A DNA stretch of 45,765 nt, from positions 1 to 45,765 of the forward strand of contig JAHIVV010000063.1 of assembly GCA_018816525.1 (NCBI GenBank). Direction: 5' to 3'. This DNA is from Elusimicrobiota bacterium (GTDB lineage: Bacteria > Elusimicrobiota > Endomicrobiia > CG1-02-37-114 > XYA2-FULL-39-19). The position numbers were made by a program, and so were the translations under genes. A model generated the notes under the pieces. That model was not told where the DNA came from. It ran no database searches and saw nothing but the letters and a program-made list of their open reading frames with translations. Shown here one piece after another: positions 8,725 through 16,859 of this stretch; position 1 is the first letter of the stretch; each line of letters begins with the position of its first letter.

Positions 8725-9636
8725 ATGCTTACCAGATATAACCTGCAGAATGCAAAAACTATCCTTAATAAATCCGAACCCGATGATGAAGACCCTTTTA
8801 TAGGCACAGTAAATCCATACACAGGGTGCGAGCACAGGTGCCAGTACTGCTATGTCCAGTCGGAAAAATACCAGCCGTACAAAAACAAGGCGGATTTTTT
8901 TTATACAATCGGAATAAAACAGAACGCGCAGTCGCTTCTTGAAGAACAATTTTCAAAAGGGCTTCCTTACGGGATGATTTCTATAGGTTCTTCAAGCGAC
9001 CCATACCAGCCGGCGGAAAAAGAACACAAAATCACAAGGAAAATCCTTGAAACAACAAACAAGTTCGGTTATCCTGTCAATATTTTCACTAAATCCGATA
9101 TGATTATGCGGGATTTGGACCTGCTTAAAAGCATAGCGGATAAAAGTTTTGCGGTTGTATCGGTTTCAATGATTACGCTTGATGTAAAAACCTGTGAAAT
9201 ATTCGAACAGGCCGCGCCTCCTACGCAGAAACGGCTTGAAATGATGAAAGAGTTAAATAAAAACGGCATAGTTACCGGTTGTTCACTGATGCCGGTGCTT
9301 CCTTATATAACCGACAGCGCTGAAAATCTTGATAAATTGATTGAGGGTGTTAAAAAGCACGGCGGCCGGTATGTCTGGGAAGGCTGTCTGACACTCCGCG
9401 ACAATCAATATAAGAAATATAGGGAAGTCCTTCTTAAGGATTACCCGGGATTACTGCAGAAATATAACAAATTGTATGGTTCGCGGATTTCCCCCTCATA
9501 CGATTACAGAAATAATCTCCATAAAACAATAAACGGGCTGATAAAGAAATATGGGCTGCACTCAGGTTTATCGTTTATTACAAAAGACAAACGCTGGGGC
9601 AAGGGCCTCACCCCGGTCCAATTGGATTTAATTTAG
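8725..9636 (+). CDS. Spore-photoproduct-lyase-like radical SAM protein
   Basis: 303 residues. The cluster motif is C35-EHR-C39-QY-C42 within NPYTGCEHRCQYCYV, the form typical of the SplB-like/COG1533 group ('NpY.GC.h.C.YCYar'). It is followed by GSSSDPYQPAEKE, also a COG1533 landmark, and VFTKSDMIMRDLDLL. The group includes DNA photoproduct lyases and many uncharacterised proteins. Adjacency to recN hints at a DNA-related role, but that is inference. The ATG directly abuts the recN stop, so the genes form one operon. Confidence 0.85.
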   Translation: MLTRYNLQNAKTILNKSEPDDEDPFIGTVNPYTGCEHRCQYCYVQSEKYQPYKNKADFFYTIGIKQNAQSLLEEQFSKGLPYGMISIGSSSDPYQPAEKEHKITRKILETTNKFGYPVNIFTKSDMIMRDLDLLKSIADKSFAVVSVSMITLDVKTCEIFEQAAPPTQKRLEMMKELNKNGIVTGCSLMPVLPYITDSAENLDKLIEGVKKHGGRYVWEGCLTLRDNQYKKYREVLLKDYPGLLQKYNKLYGSRISPSYDYRNNLHKTINGLIKKYGLHSGLSFITKDKRWGKGLTPVQLDLI

Positions 9637-9679
9637 GTAGGAAAATCATGGCTGATATCGGGCTTTGCAGGGAAAGGTG

Positions 9680-9708
9680 TATACAAAATGCAATCAAAAT
9701 GGTAAAAT
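9680..9708 (+). promoter_or_regulatory. Possible near-leaderless promoter of the DHDPS-family gene
   Basis: A -10-like TAAAAT at 9703-9708 lies 7 nt before the chosen ATG (9716). A weak -35-like TATACA sits 17 nt upstream (9680-9685). No Shine-Dalgarno sequence precedes the ATG. This is the same geometry as the nadK promoter, though with a poorer -35 box. Confidence 0.4.
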
Positions 9709-9715
9709 TATAAAA

Positions 9716-10768
9716 ATGATAAAACTTAATAAAGAAAAACTAAATATTATTAAAAAGGGCGGAGTTTGGGTGCCGAGCCCGTTAGCGTTGGACAGTAATA
9801 AAAGATTCAGCGAAAAATGGCAGAAATTGCTTACTTTGTATTATATTAAGGCAGGAGCTAAAACAGTAGTTCCCGGCGCGCATACAGGAGAATTTGCCGG
9901 AGATGATTTAGAAATTTACGATAACTGGCTGCGGTTAATAAAAGAAACGGTCAAAAAATACGGCAGCCGGGAAATGTTTTTAATGGCTGCAATAGGCGGA
10001 AAAAACTTTATAAAGCAGGCAGAACTTGCGGCTAAATACGGGTACGATATAGTAATGGTGGCGCCGACCGCATTTTATGATAAAAAAGATAAAGATGTAA
10101 TTAAAATATTCAAAGATGTTGCTTCTATTATCCCAACTTTTGGTTTTGAACTTCAGAAAGCCATCACCGGCAGCCGGGAGTTTAGTTTACGTTTGTGGGA
10201 CGGGATTTTCGAAATATCCTATGGCGCGAAAGGCGCTTCATTTGATACTTATCGTTCCCAGATTATGTTAGAAGCTGCTGCAAGAAGCGCGCGAAGAAAT
10301 GACTTAGTTATGGTAACGGGCAATGATGACCGTATAATAGCTGATTTAGGCGGTGTTTTCAGATATGACGTCAACGGTAAAGTTGTCAAAATGGAATACA
10401 ACGCAGGACTGTTAGGACATTTTTCTACAGATACGCATGCGGCTGTAAAATGGGAGACAGCAGTTTTAGAAGCAAAAGAAGGAAATAAATGGAAGATAGC
10501 CATTTCCGAAAAAGAACTGGCTCACCTGGTGAATATGTGCAACGGCGCGCTTTTTGACGCTTTAGGCAATTTTGAAAATTCTATCTGGGGCGTTAAATAC
10601 AGATTAACAAAATTAGGATTATTACCGGGACCGTATTGTTTTCATGAATCCGGAAGGCCGGGCCAGGCAGAAGCCATTTCAAAGATTTACGATTCCCACC
10701 CTGCATTGAACGACGAGCTATTTTTACTAGAGAACCTGGATAAAATGAAAAAAGAAGCCGGATTGTAA
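9716..10768 (+). CDS. Dihydrodipicolinate synthase/N-acetylneuraminate lyase family protein
   Basis: A TIM-barrel aldolase-like protein of about 350 residues, longer than DapA (about 290). Landmarks are a VVPGAHTGEF loop where DapA has a GTTGE motif, MVAPTAFYDKKDKD, and SYGAKGASFDTYRSQ, whose Lys would be the Schiff-base lysine, then TGNDDRIIADL. This longer subgroup is uncharacterised, and lysine biosynthesis is unlikely given the context. The ATG at 9716 is preferred over a TTG at 9665. Eight bases downstream begins an SDR-type dehydrogenase/epimerase, so the two probably act on one carbohydrate-derived substrate. The substrate is unknown. Confidence 0.8.
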   Translation: MIKLNKEKLNIIKKGGVWVPSPLALDSNKRFSEKWQKLLTLYYIKAGAKTVVPGAHTGEFAGDDLEIYDNWLRLIKETVKKYGSREMFLMAAIGGKNFIKQAELAAKYGYDIVMVAPTAFYDKKDKDVIKIFKDVASIIPTFGFELQKAITGSREFSLRLWDGIFEISYGAKGASFDTYRSQIMLEAAARSARRNDLVMVTGNDDRIIADLGGVFRYDVNGKVVKMEYNAGLLGHFSTDTHAAVKWETAVLEAKEGNKWKIAISEKELAHLVNMCNGALFDALGNFENSIWGVKYRLTKLGLLPGPYCFHESGRPGQAEAISKIYDSHPALNDELFLLENLDKMKKEAGL

Positions 10769-10776
10769 ATACCAGA

Positions 10777-11817
10777 ATGAATATAACAGATATAACAAAC
10801 GCCAAACAGTTAAAAGATTTCATGACAACGCCTTCCCAGGCCCTGACAATGTTTATGAAAACTTTATCCGGCGATATTTTAATTCTTGGCGGCAGCGGGA
10901 AGATGGGGCCTGAATTGGTGGAAATGATAATAAGGGCCGATAAAAGCGCTGGTGCCGGCTCAAGAAAAATTATTGTTGCGTCAACTTTTAGCGACCCGAA
11001 AGAAAAGGCTTTAAAAATTTTGCAGTCTTTGGGAATTGCTGTTTATAAAGGAAATGTCAGCGATAGAAAGTTTCTTGAAGGACTGCCTGATATAAAGAAT
11101 ATCATTTATATGCCGGGTTTTAAATTCGGTTCTTCGGGCAATTGGGAAAAATCATTTCATTTAAATTGTATAGTGCCCTATTTAACCGGAGAAAGATTTA
11201 AAAGTTCAAATATAGTTGTTTTTTCCTCGGCTAACCCTTATCTTCATACAAGGCCGGAAAACGGCGGGAGCAAGGAAACGGATATTTTAGAACCGCAGGG
11301 AATTTATGGGTGGAGCATAGCTGCCAGAGAAAGCGCATTCAGGATAACCGCTGAAAAATCACAAAATCAGAAGATTTGTTTTTACCGGTTGGCCTATGCC
11401 CAGCATTTAGCTTACGGAGTGATAGTTGATTTGGCAAAAATGGTATTAAAAGGCGAAAATATATCTTTATCCATGCCTTATGTAAATTTAGTTTCACAAA
11501 GGGACGCAAATGAGCGCGCAATCTTTGCTTTCGGGCTTTGTTCAAATCCGCCGTCAATACTGAATGTTTCAGGCCCGATAGTATCGGTTAAATATATATT
11601 GGATAAATTAAGCAAATTATCGGGCAAAAACGCAAAGATTATTGACACTGAACCGGAAACTGCGCTTGTAATTAATGACAATTATTGTGTAAAAAAATTC
11701 GGCGCCTATAAGGATAAAACAGACGACATTATTGAAGCAGCAGCTAAATGGGTTGTAAATAACGGAGAATATTGGGACAAACCTACAATGTTCGGGCAGG
11801 TTAAACACCAATATTGA
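10777..11817 (+). CDS. Extended SDR (NAD-dependent epimerase/dehydratase family) lacking the catalytic lysine
   Basis: 346 residues. A nucleotide-binding loop GGSGKMG lies at 38-44, preceded by a non-standard 35-residue N-terminal extension. VVFSSANPYL (147-156) fits the catalytic Ser region. The YxxxK position reads Y177-GWS-I181, so the general-base tyrosine is there but the lysine is Ile. The C-terminal half has NVSGP and a typical epimerase-like substrate domain. It may be an atypical or impaired dehydrogenase. It begins 8 nt after the DHDPS-family gene and is followed 20 nt later by a GNAT gene, suggesting a small operon. Confidence 0.78.
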   Translation: MNITDITNAKQLKDFMTTPSQALTMFMKTLSGDILILGGSGKMGPELVEMIIRADKSAGAGSRKIIVASTFSDPKEKALKILQSLGIAVYKGNVSDRKFLEGLPDIKNIIYMPGFKFGSSGNWEKSFHLNCIVPYLTGERFKSSNIVVFSSANPYLHTRPENGGSKETDILEPQGIYGWSIAARESAFRITAEKSQNQKICFYRLAYAQHLAYGVIVDLAKMVLKGENISLSMPYVNLVSQRDANERAIFAFGLCSNPPSILNVSGPIVSVKYILDKLSKLSGKNAKIIDTEPETALVINDNYCVKKFGAYKDKTDDIIEAAAKWVVNNGEYWDKPTMFGQVKHQY

Positions 11818-11837
11818 AAAACAGGAGGGTGCCGGTT

Positions 11838-12314
11838 ATGTTAACGATCAGGGAATTTAAAAGCGGAGATTTAGAACAGGTAAAAAAAGTAGCTATAAAT
11901 GCATTCGCAGACGAAAATGTCTCTTTTGATTATAGCGCCGAAAAGCTATTTGGAAAAATCGGCGGTACAAGCTGGAAACAGAGAAAAGCGGAAGATGTAA
12001 AAAATGAAGTCAGGAATAATCCCGAAGGAACTGTTGTTGCGGTAATTGACGGCAAAGTTGCAGGTTTCGCAACAACATCAATAAATAAATATTCAAGTGT
12101 CGGCAGGATTATAAACCTTGGGGTAGACAGGAAACATCATGGGAAGGGAATTGGCAAAGAACTAATAAAAAAGGTGTTAGAATATTTCAAAAGGAAAAAA
12201 GTAAAATTTGCAAAAATAGAAACATTGGCAACAAATAAAGTAGGCAGTAATTTTTATCCCAAAATGGGGTTCAAGGAAATAACCAGGCAAATTCATTATT
12301 TGATGAAATTATAG
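11838..12314 (+). CDS. GNAT-family N-acetyltransferase
   Basis: 158 residues from ATG 11838, chosen because an AGGAGGG site precedes it; an upstream TTG (11814) would overlap the SDR stop without a ribosome site. Acetyl-CoA binding motif A is visible as LGVDRKHHGKGIGKELIKKV, followed by ETLATNKVGSNFYPKMGF, the usual motif B region. Substrate unknown. It is probably co-transcribed with the aldolase/SDR pair, and the nagB promoter follows it. Confidence 0.85.
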   Translation: MLTIREFKSGDLEQVKKVAINAFADENVSFDYSAEKLFGKIGGTSWKQRKAEDVKNEVRNNPEGTVVAVIDGKVAGFATTSINKYSSVGRIINLGVDRKHHGKGIGKELIKKVLEYFKRKKVKFAKIETLATNKVGSNFYPKMGFKEITRQIHYLMKL

Positions 12315-12324
12315 AATTATTTAA

Positions 12325-12352
12325 TTGACAATTTTTGAAATTTTTATATAAT
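12325..12352 (+). promoter_or_regulatory. Strong sigma-70 promoter of nagB
   Basis: TTGACA (12325-12330), 16 nt, TATAAT (12347-12352): both boxes are perfect matches to consensus. The leader of about 36 nt contains an AAGGAGA ribosome site before the ATG at 12396. Confidence 0.85.
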
Positions 12353-12395
12353 GGGCGTCAGTATAGTAAATCAAATCATATAAGGAGAAAAAAAG

Positions 12396-13196
12396 ATGAG
12401 AATCATTATTCAGAAATCAGCGGCAGATGTTGGCAAATGGTCAGCAGCGTATATCGCGGACAAAATTAAAAAGGCAGACGCAGCAAAACCCTGTGTTATC
12501 GGGCTGCCCACAGGTTCATCACCGCTGGATACCTACAAAGAACTTGTAAATATCCATAAAGCGGGAAAATTGTCTTTCAAGAATGTAATCAGTTTCAATA
12601 TGGATGAATATGTTGCTATACCGCAGAGCCATCCGGAGAGCTATTATTCATTTATGTGGGGAAATTTGTTCAGCAAAGTCGATGCAGTGAAGGAACAGGT
12701 AAACATTCTTAACGGAAACGCAAAAGACCTTGATGAAGAATGCAGGCAGTATGAAGAAAGAATAAAGAAAGTCGGGCCCATCAAATTATTTTTGGGCGGC
12801 ATCGGCCCTGACGGCCATATTGCGTTCAATGAACCAGGTTCATCTTTAAGCTCCAGAACCAGGGTAAAAACCCTTACCTATGACACCATTGTTGCAAATT
12901 CAAGATTTTTTGATAACGATATAAATAAAGTGCCGAAGAAAGCTTTAACCGTCGGCGTCGGAACAGTTATGGATTCGGAAGAAGTTATTATTCTTGTCAC
13001 CGGTTACAAGAAAGCCCGCGCTCTGCAGCAAGTTGTTGAACAAGGCGTAAACCATATGTGGACCGTTTCCATGCTCCAGCTTCATCAAAAAGGCATGATA
13101 ATCTGCGATGAAGAAGCAACAGCAGAATTGAAAGTCGGCACGGTAAATTATTTTAAAGATATCGAAAAAGAAAATCTGGTTCCGGTAAAACTGTAA
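12396..13196 (+). CDS. nagB: Glucosamine-6-phosphate deaminase
   Basis: Converts glucosamine-6-phosphate to fructose-6-phosphate and ammonia; 266 residues, standard length. Conserved blocks are [12 protein letters not shown] (phosphate binding), FNMDEYV (catalytic Asp region), [20 protein letters not shown] (catalytic His and Glu), [19 protein letters not shown] and [12 protein letters not shown]. It has its own consensus promoter and a strong terminator, so it is a single-gene transcription unit. This implies amino-sugar catabolism or cell-wall recycling. No nagA or transporter lies nearby. Confidence 0.97.
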   Translation: MRIIIQKSAADVGKWSAAYIADKIKKADAAKPCVIGLPTGSSPLDTYKELVNIHKAGKLSFKNVISFNMDEYVAIPQSHPESYYSFMWGNLFSKVDAVKEQVNILNGNAKDLDEECRQYEERIKKVGPIKLFLGGIGPDGHIAFNEPGSSLSSRTRVKTLTYDTIVANSRFFDNDINKVPKKALTVGVGTVMDSEEVIILVTGYKKARALQQVVEQGVNHMWTVSMLQLHQKGMIICDEEATAELKVGTVNYFKDIEKENLVPVKL

Positions 13197-13219
13197 AAAC
13201 AGCAGCAAAAGAAAACATT

Positions 13220-13258
13220 AAACCAATCCCATCTTATAGGTGGGATTGGTTTTTTTTT
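13220..13258 (+). terminator. Rho-independent terminator after nagB
   Basis: A perfect 12-bp stem (AAACCAATCCCA at 13220-13231 pairing with TGGGATTGGTTT at 13241-13252), a 9-nt loop, and a run of eight or more T residues. It ends the nagB unit on the plus strand. Confidence 0.95.
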
Positions 13259-13260
13259 AA

Positions 13261-13603
13261 AAAGTATTACAGTATTTTAGTATTTAGTCGTCAATGTATT
13301 TTTATAAATACTGACTACTGGATTATGAAAGCCTGATAATTGGTTTCCGGTAAATGATTTAATAAGTTTTAAGCCATTCCCTGCATTTTCATTTTTATTT
13401 GCTTGGCCGCGCGTTTGCACTTTATATCGGATTATTATAAAATTATGGGCATATACACCTGACTCCAGTAATCACAATAGGTAGTATCTATGGGTATGGA
13501 AAACTACCCGGGGAAATATGCTTGAAAGGGTAGTAAAGCATGGTTGACGAATAGAGGTTTGCGCCATTGTTCGCAATCCGGAAGGCAAAGTAGAAATATT
13601 TTA
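13261..13603 (+). ncRNA. 343-nt non-coding stretch with several local hairpins; possible structured RNA
   Basis: No gene-like frame was seen on either strand. The first half is AT-rich and unremarkable. From about 13485 the composition changes and short perfect hairpins cluster: GGGTA/TACCC (13492-13496 with 13505-13509), ATGCTT/AAGCAT (13518-13523 with 13536-13541), and ATTG-TTCG-CAAT (13566-13577), a UUCG-tetraloop hairpin, followed by CCGGAAGG. It sits directly upstream of the broken Gfo/Idh gene, so it may be a leader element (riboswitch-like), an independent small RNA, or the debris of a mobile element. It matched no riboswitch class I could recall. Confidence 0.3.
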
Positions 13604-14409
13604 ATGAAACTTATGAATAAACCTGTTAAAGTTGCGCTTATAGGGCTCGGCGGCTGGGGCAGAACGATTGTTGAAGCGGTTAAAAGAAGCAAAAAGCTTA
13701 AATTAGTAAGCTGTTATTCTGACATTAAAGAAGAAAGAATAAATTTTGCAGAAAAACCTGTAAAAAAAACAGAGTAATACTTTCAGTAGGGCATAATATG
13801 AGGCGCGCGGGCCCGAATAGAAAGATCAAGGAACTTATAAAAAAAGGTGTTATTGGAAAAATAATTTCAGTTGAAGCGAATTTTTCGCACGAAGCAGGTT
13901 TGAGGCTTAAGGCGAGCCAGTGGCGCAGTAAGAATAGTTTATGTCCCGCGCTCCCCCTTACCCAGCTTGGCGTTCACATAATCGATACGCTTCGTTATTT
14001 TTTCGGGCCTGTTAAAAAAGTGTATTCAATTATGAAAAGAATGTATATTCCTGTTGATAACAAAGATGTTACTAAAACTCTGGTTGAGTTTAAATCAGGT
14101 CTTACGGGTTATATTGGCTCGGATTATGTGGTCCCATATACTTCCTACATAAATGTTTACGGAACCAAAGGCGTGCTTTCTTCTGAAAAATCCGGTGAAA
14201 AACTATATTTACAGAAAACCGGTTCAGTTGAGAAAAAAGAAATACCCATTATAAAAGTTGATACTTTACTTAAAGAGCTTGAGGAATTTGCTGATTGTAT
14301 AAGGCGTAAAAAGAAACCGGAAGTTGACGGCAATGAAGGACTTGCCAATTTGATGGTTGTGCGCGCCGCCATAGAATCAAACAAAACCAACAAACCTGTT
14401 TTTATTTGA
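13604..14409 (+). pseudogene. Gfo/Idh/MocA-family oxidoreductase, broken by internal deletion and frameshift
   Basis: The first part (13604-13777) gives the Rossmann start KVALIGLGGWG and jumps from SCYSDIKEERINFAEK straight into the EKPVKKTE block, which in intact family members comes 40-60 residues later. It then stops at TAA 13775-13777. The other frame continues VILSVGHNMRRAGPNRKIKE, normally about 15 residues after EKP, and runs to 14409 with the catalytic-His block QLGVHIIDTLRYFFG and a normal C-terminal domain. At least one in-frame deletion (possibly between two short 'AEK/EKP' stretches) plus a second deletion or frameshift at about 13771-13776 explain this. A 203-residue product could start at ATG 13798 but would lack NAD binding. 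Confidence 0.85.
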
Positions 14410-14417
14410 CTCATGGT

Positions 14418-14446
14418 TTGAAAATATACTATTAATTTTGTAACAT
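14418..14446 (+). promoter_or_regulatory. Likely leaderless promoter of the oxidoreductase/glycine-cleavage operon
   Basis: TTGAAA (14418-14423), 17 nt, TAACAT (14441-14446), then six bases to the ATG of the ferredoxin gene at 14453. A normal start point would coincide with the A of the ATG. No ribosome-binding sequence is present. Confidence 0.5.
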
Positions 14447-14452
14447 TTTATC

Positions 14453-14674
14453 ATGAAAACCGGCGACAAAAAAGCAGCACAAATCACAATAGACACTGAC
14501 AGGTGCAAGGGGTGCGGGCTTTGCATAATTTACTGCACTAAAAAAGTCCTGGCCAAATCGAAAACCTTGAATAAAATCGGATATAATTCCATAACCGTTG
14601 AAAACCCGGATAAATGCAATTCCTGCGGCACCTGTTATATAATGTGCCCGGATTACGCAATAGAGATAAAATGA
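14453..14674 (+). CDS. vorD: Ferredoxin-type delta subunit of a 2-oxoacid:ferredoxin oxidoreductase
   Basis: A 73-residue dicluster ferredoxin with two CX2CX2CX3C motifs (CKGCGLCIIYC near the N-terminus and CNSCGTCYIMCP near the C-terminus), each for one [4Fe-4S] cluster. It would pass electrons from the TPP-dependent catalytic subunits to ferredoxin. The stop overlaps the next gene's start (ATGA). It is the first gene of the block, with a promoter placed right at its ATG. Assignment to the VorD/KorD type rests on order and size. Confidence 0.9.
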   Translation: MKTGDKKAAQITIDTDRCKGCGLCIIYCTKKVLAKSKTLNKIGYNSITVENPDKCNSCGTCYIMCPDYAIEIK

Positions 14675-15735
14675 ACAAAAAAATATTGATGCAGGGAAAC
14701 ATTGCGCTTTGCGAAGGGGCTGTTGCCGCCGGCTGCGAAGCGTATTTTGGTTATCCTATTACCCCGCAAAATGAAGTAACTTCACATATGTCTCGCAGGA
14801 TGATAGAGCTTGGCAGGGTATTCCTTCAGGCAGAAAGCGAAGTTGCGGCAATAAATATGGTATTCGGTGTTGCGCTGACGGGTAAGCGCGCCATGACTTC
14901 GTCATCGTCGCCGGGAGTAAGTTTAAAACAGGAAGGCATTTCATATTTAGCGGGTTGCGAGCTTCCCTGCGTAATAGCTAACGTAATGCGCGGCGGGCCC
15001 GGCCTTGGAAATATTGCAGGTTCGCAGGGAGATTATTTCCAGACAACAAAAGGCGGTGGCCATGGAGATTACAGGTTGATAGCCCTCGCGCCGGCAAGCG
15101 TCCAGGAAATGTACGACCTGACAAAACTTGCCTTTGATCTGGCAGATAAATACCGTAACCCGGCAATAATTCTTGCCGACGGTTACGTGGGCCAGATGAT
15201 GGAACCGATAACTATAAACAACGAAAAATTAGAAATTATAAATGAAAAATTAAAAGAAAAAAAAGATTGGGTTTTAAACGGCTGCGCCGGCAGGGAACCC
15301 AGAAAAATAAGGTCGCTCCTCATGGGAGAAGGCGAACTGGAAGCCCATAACTGGGACCTCAACAAAAAATATAATGAAATCAAAAAAAACGAAGTAAGAT
15401 ACGAAGCCATAAATACGGAAAATGCGGATATAGTTTTAGTAGCGTTCGGCATTGCTTCAAGGGTCTGCAAATCTGTTTTGCAGATAGCCGAAAAAGAAAA
15501 AATAAAAGTAGGGATGATCAGGCCTATAACGCTTTGGCCGTTCCCTGAACAAATAATTTCCGACATAAGCAAGAAAACAAAAAAAATGCTGGTAGTTGAA
15601 ATGAATCTGGGGCAGATGGTTGAAGACGTCCGCCTGGCGGTTAACGGCAGGATCCCTGTAGAATTTTTAGGAAAGCCCGGCGGCGGAATATTCTCCCCGG
15701 AAGAAATCTATGAACACATCAAAAAAAACAGCTAA
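14671..15735 (+). CDS. vorB: 2-oxoacid:ferredoxin oxidoreductase alpha subunit (VorB/KorA type)
   Basis: 354 residues from ATG 14671, which overlaps the ferredoxin stop; an earlier start at 14614 would lie inside the ferredoxin gene. The N-terminal pyrimidine-binding domain has [20 protein letters not shown] and [27 protein letters not shown]; the C-terminal transketolase-like domain begins near [14 protein letters not shown]. It works with the TPP-binding beta subunit to oxidise 2-oxoacids (2-oxoisovalerate, 2-oxoglutarate or similar) to acyl-CoA. It is the short form, without a fused gamma domain. The 3' end overlaps the beta-subunit gene by 26 nt. Confidence 0.92.
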   Translation: MNKKILMQGNIALCEGAVAAGCEAYFGYPITPQNEVTSHMSRRMIELGRVFLQAESEVAAINMVFGVALTGKRAMTSSSSPGVSLKQEGISYLAGCELPCVIANVMRGGPGLGNIAGSQGDYFQTTKGGGHGDYRLIALAPASVQEMYDLTKLAFDLADKYRNPAIILADGYVGQMMEPITINNEKLEIINEKLKEKKDWVLNGCAGREPRKIRSLLMGEGELEAHNWDLNKKYNEIKKNEVRYEAINTENADIVLVAFGIASRVCKSVLQIAEKEKIKVGMIRPITLWPFPEQIISDISKKTKKMLVVEMNLGQMVEDVRLAVNGRIPVEFLGKPGGGIFSPEEIYEHIKKNS

Positions 15736-16459
15736 GTTTACCCGGCCGGAAAGCTTGAAAGAAACCAGGCATTTATATTGCCCGGGTTGCGGCCATGGAA
15801 TAATACACCGGCTTATAGCCGAAGTTATAGATGAGCTTGGCGTGCGCGAAAAAACAATCGGTGTTGCTCCCGTCGGCTGCGCTGTATTTGCCTATGATTA
15901 TTTCAATTTTGACGTAGCTGAAGCCGCTCACGGCAGGCCGCCGGCTGTTGCAACAGGAATAAAGAGGGTTTTACCTGACAAAGTTGTGTTTACCTATCAG
16001 GGCGACGGTGATTTGGCAGCCATCGGCACAGCAGAAATTATACACGCGGCAAACCGCGGCGAGAATATTACTGTTATTTTTGTAAATAACGCAAACTACG
16101 GCATGACAGGCGGCCAGATGGCGCCTACAACCTTGTTAGCCCAGAAAACATTGACTACGCCTTTCGGCAGAAAAGCTGAAAATGAAGGCTATCCGATAAA
16201 AGTCTGCGAATTGTTATCATCTCTCGAAGGAACAAAATATCTCGCGCGCACTTCTGTTGATAAGCCTGCAAACATCCTGCAAACTAAAAAAGCAATAAAG
16301 AAAGCTTTTCAAAATCAACTGGATAAAAAAGGATTCAGCCTTGTTGAAGTCCTTTCCATGTGCCCGGTTGACTGGCAGATGACTCCCCCGGAGGCCTGCA
16401 AATGGGTGCAGGAAGTTATGATGAAAACATTCCCTCTCGGAACAATAAAAGATAAATAA
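15710..16459 (+). CDS. vorA: 2-oxoacid:ferredoxin oxidoreductase beta subunit (TPP-binding)
   Basis: 249 residues. The CPGCGHG motif near the N-terminus and the thiamine-diphosphate motif [11 protein letters not shown] ... [16 protein letters not shown] identify the catalytic beta subunit, ending with the usual FPLGTIKDK tail. In most operons of this type a gamma subunit of about 180 residues follows. Here gcvH begins 10 nt after the stop, and no gamma-like protein lies in the window. Substrate preference (branched-chain, 2-oxoglutarate or pyruvate) cannot be read from the sequence. Confidence 0.93.
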   Translation: MNTSKKTAKFTRPESLKETRHLYCPGCGHGIIHRLIAEVIDELGVREKTIGVAPVGCAVFAYDYFNFDVAEAAHGRPPAVATGIKRVLPDKVVFTYQGDGDLAAIGTAEIIHAANRGENITVIFVNNANYGMTGGQMAPTTLLAQKTLTTPFGRKAENEGYPIKVCELLSSLEGTKYLARTSVDKPANILQTKKAIKKAFQNQLDKKGFSLVEVLSMCPVDWQMTPPEACKWVQEVMMKTFPLGTIKDK

Positions 16460-16469
16460 GGAGACCCCG

Positions 16470-16850
16470 GTGAACCCAAAAGAACTAAAATATACGGAAA
16501 AACACGAATGGGTTTTAGTAAAAGGAAATGAGGCCACAATTGGCATAACGGATTATGCCCAGCATTCCCTCGGCGATATTACCTTTGTCCAGCTGCCTGA
16601 AGCTGGTAAAACGATAAAACAATTCGGCGAGCTCGGAGTAGTCGAATCTGTAAAAGCCGCATCGGATATTTATTCACCCTTAAGCGGAACAGTAAAAGAG
16701 ATAAACTCGAAACTTGAAAGCGCTCCTGAAACCATAAACAAGGATGCTTTCGGCGCAGGTTGGATCTGCAAACTTAACGGTATAAATCCTGCCGAGCTTA
16801 ACAAGCTGCTTTCACCCGAGAAATACGAAGAACTTATAAAGAGTCTGTAG
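16470..16850 (+). CDS. gcvH: Glycine cleavage system H protein
   Basis: The 126-residue lipoyl carrier of the glycine cleavage complex. The lipoyl-lysine is K62 in ESVKAASDIYSPLSG, and the family start KYTEKHEWV and end PEKYEELIKSL are present. It begins with GTG, preceded by AAGGAGA overlapping the end of the oxidoreductase beta gene, so it is co-transcribed with it. The lipoylation enzymes needed to charge K62 are encoded just downstream. Confidence 0.96.
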   Translation: MNPKELKYTEKHEWVLVKGNEATIGITDYAQHSLGDITFVQLPEAGKTIKQFGELGVVESVKAASDIYSPLSGTVKEINSKLESAPETINKDAFGAGWICKLNGINPAELNKLLSPEKYEELIKSL

Positions 16851-16859
16851 TCAAACTCA

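Noticed and set aside
13566-13590. CCGGAAGG following a hairpin resembled the tetraloop region of the bacterial signal recognition particle RNA.
   Set aside because: The symmetric internal-loop bases that define that RNA are not present on both sides, and no long terminal stem encloses the region.
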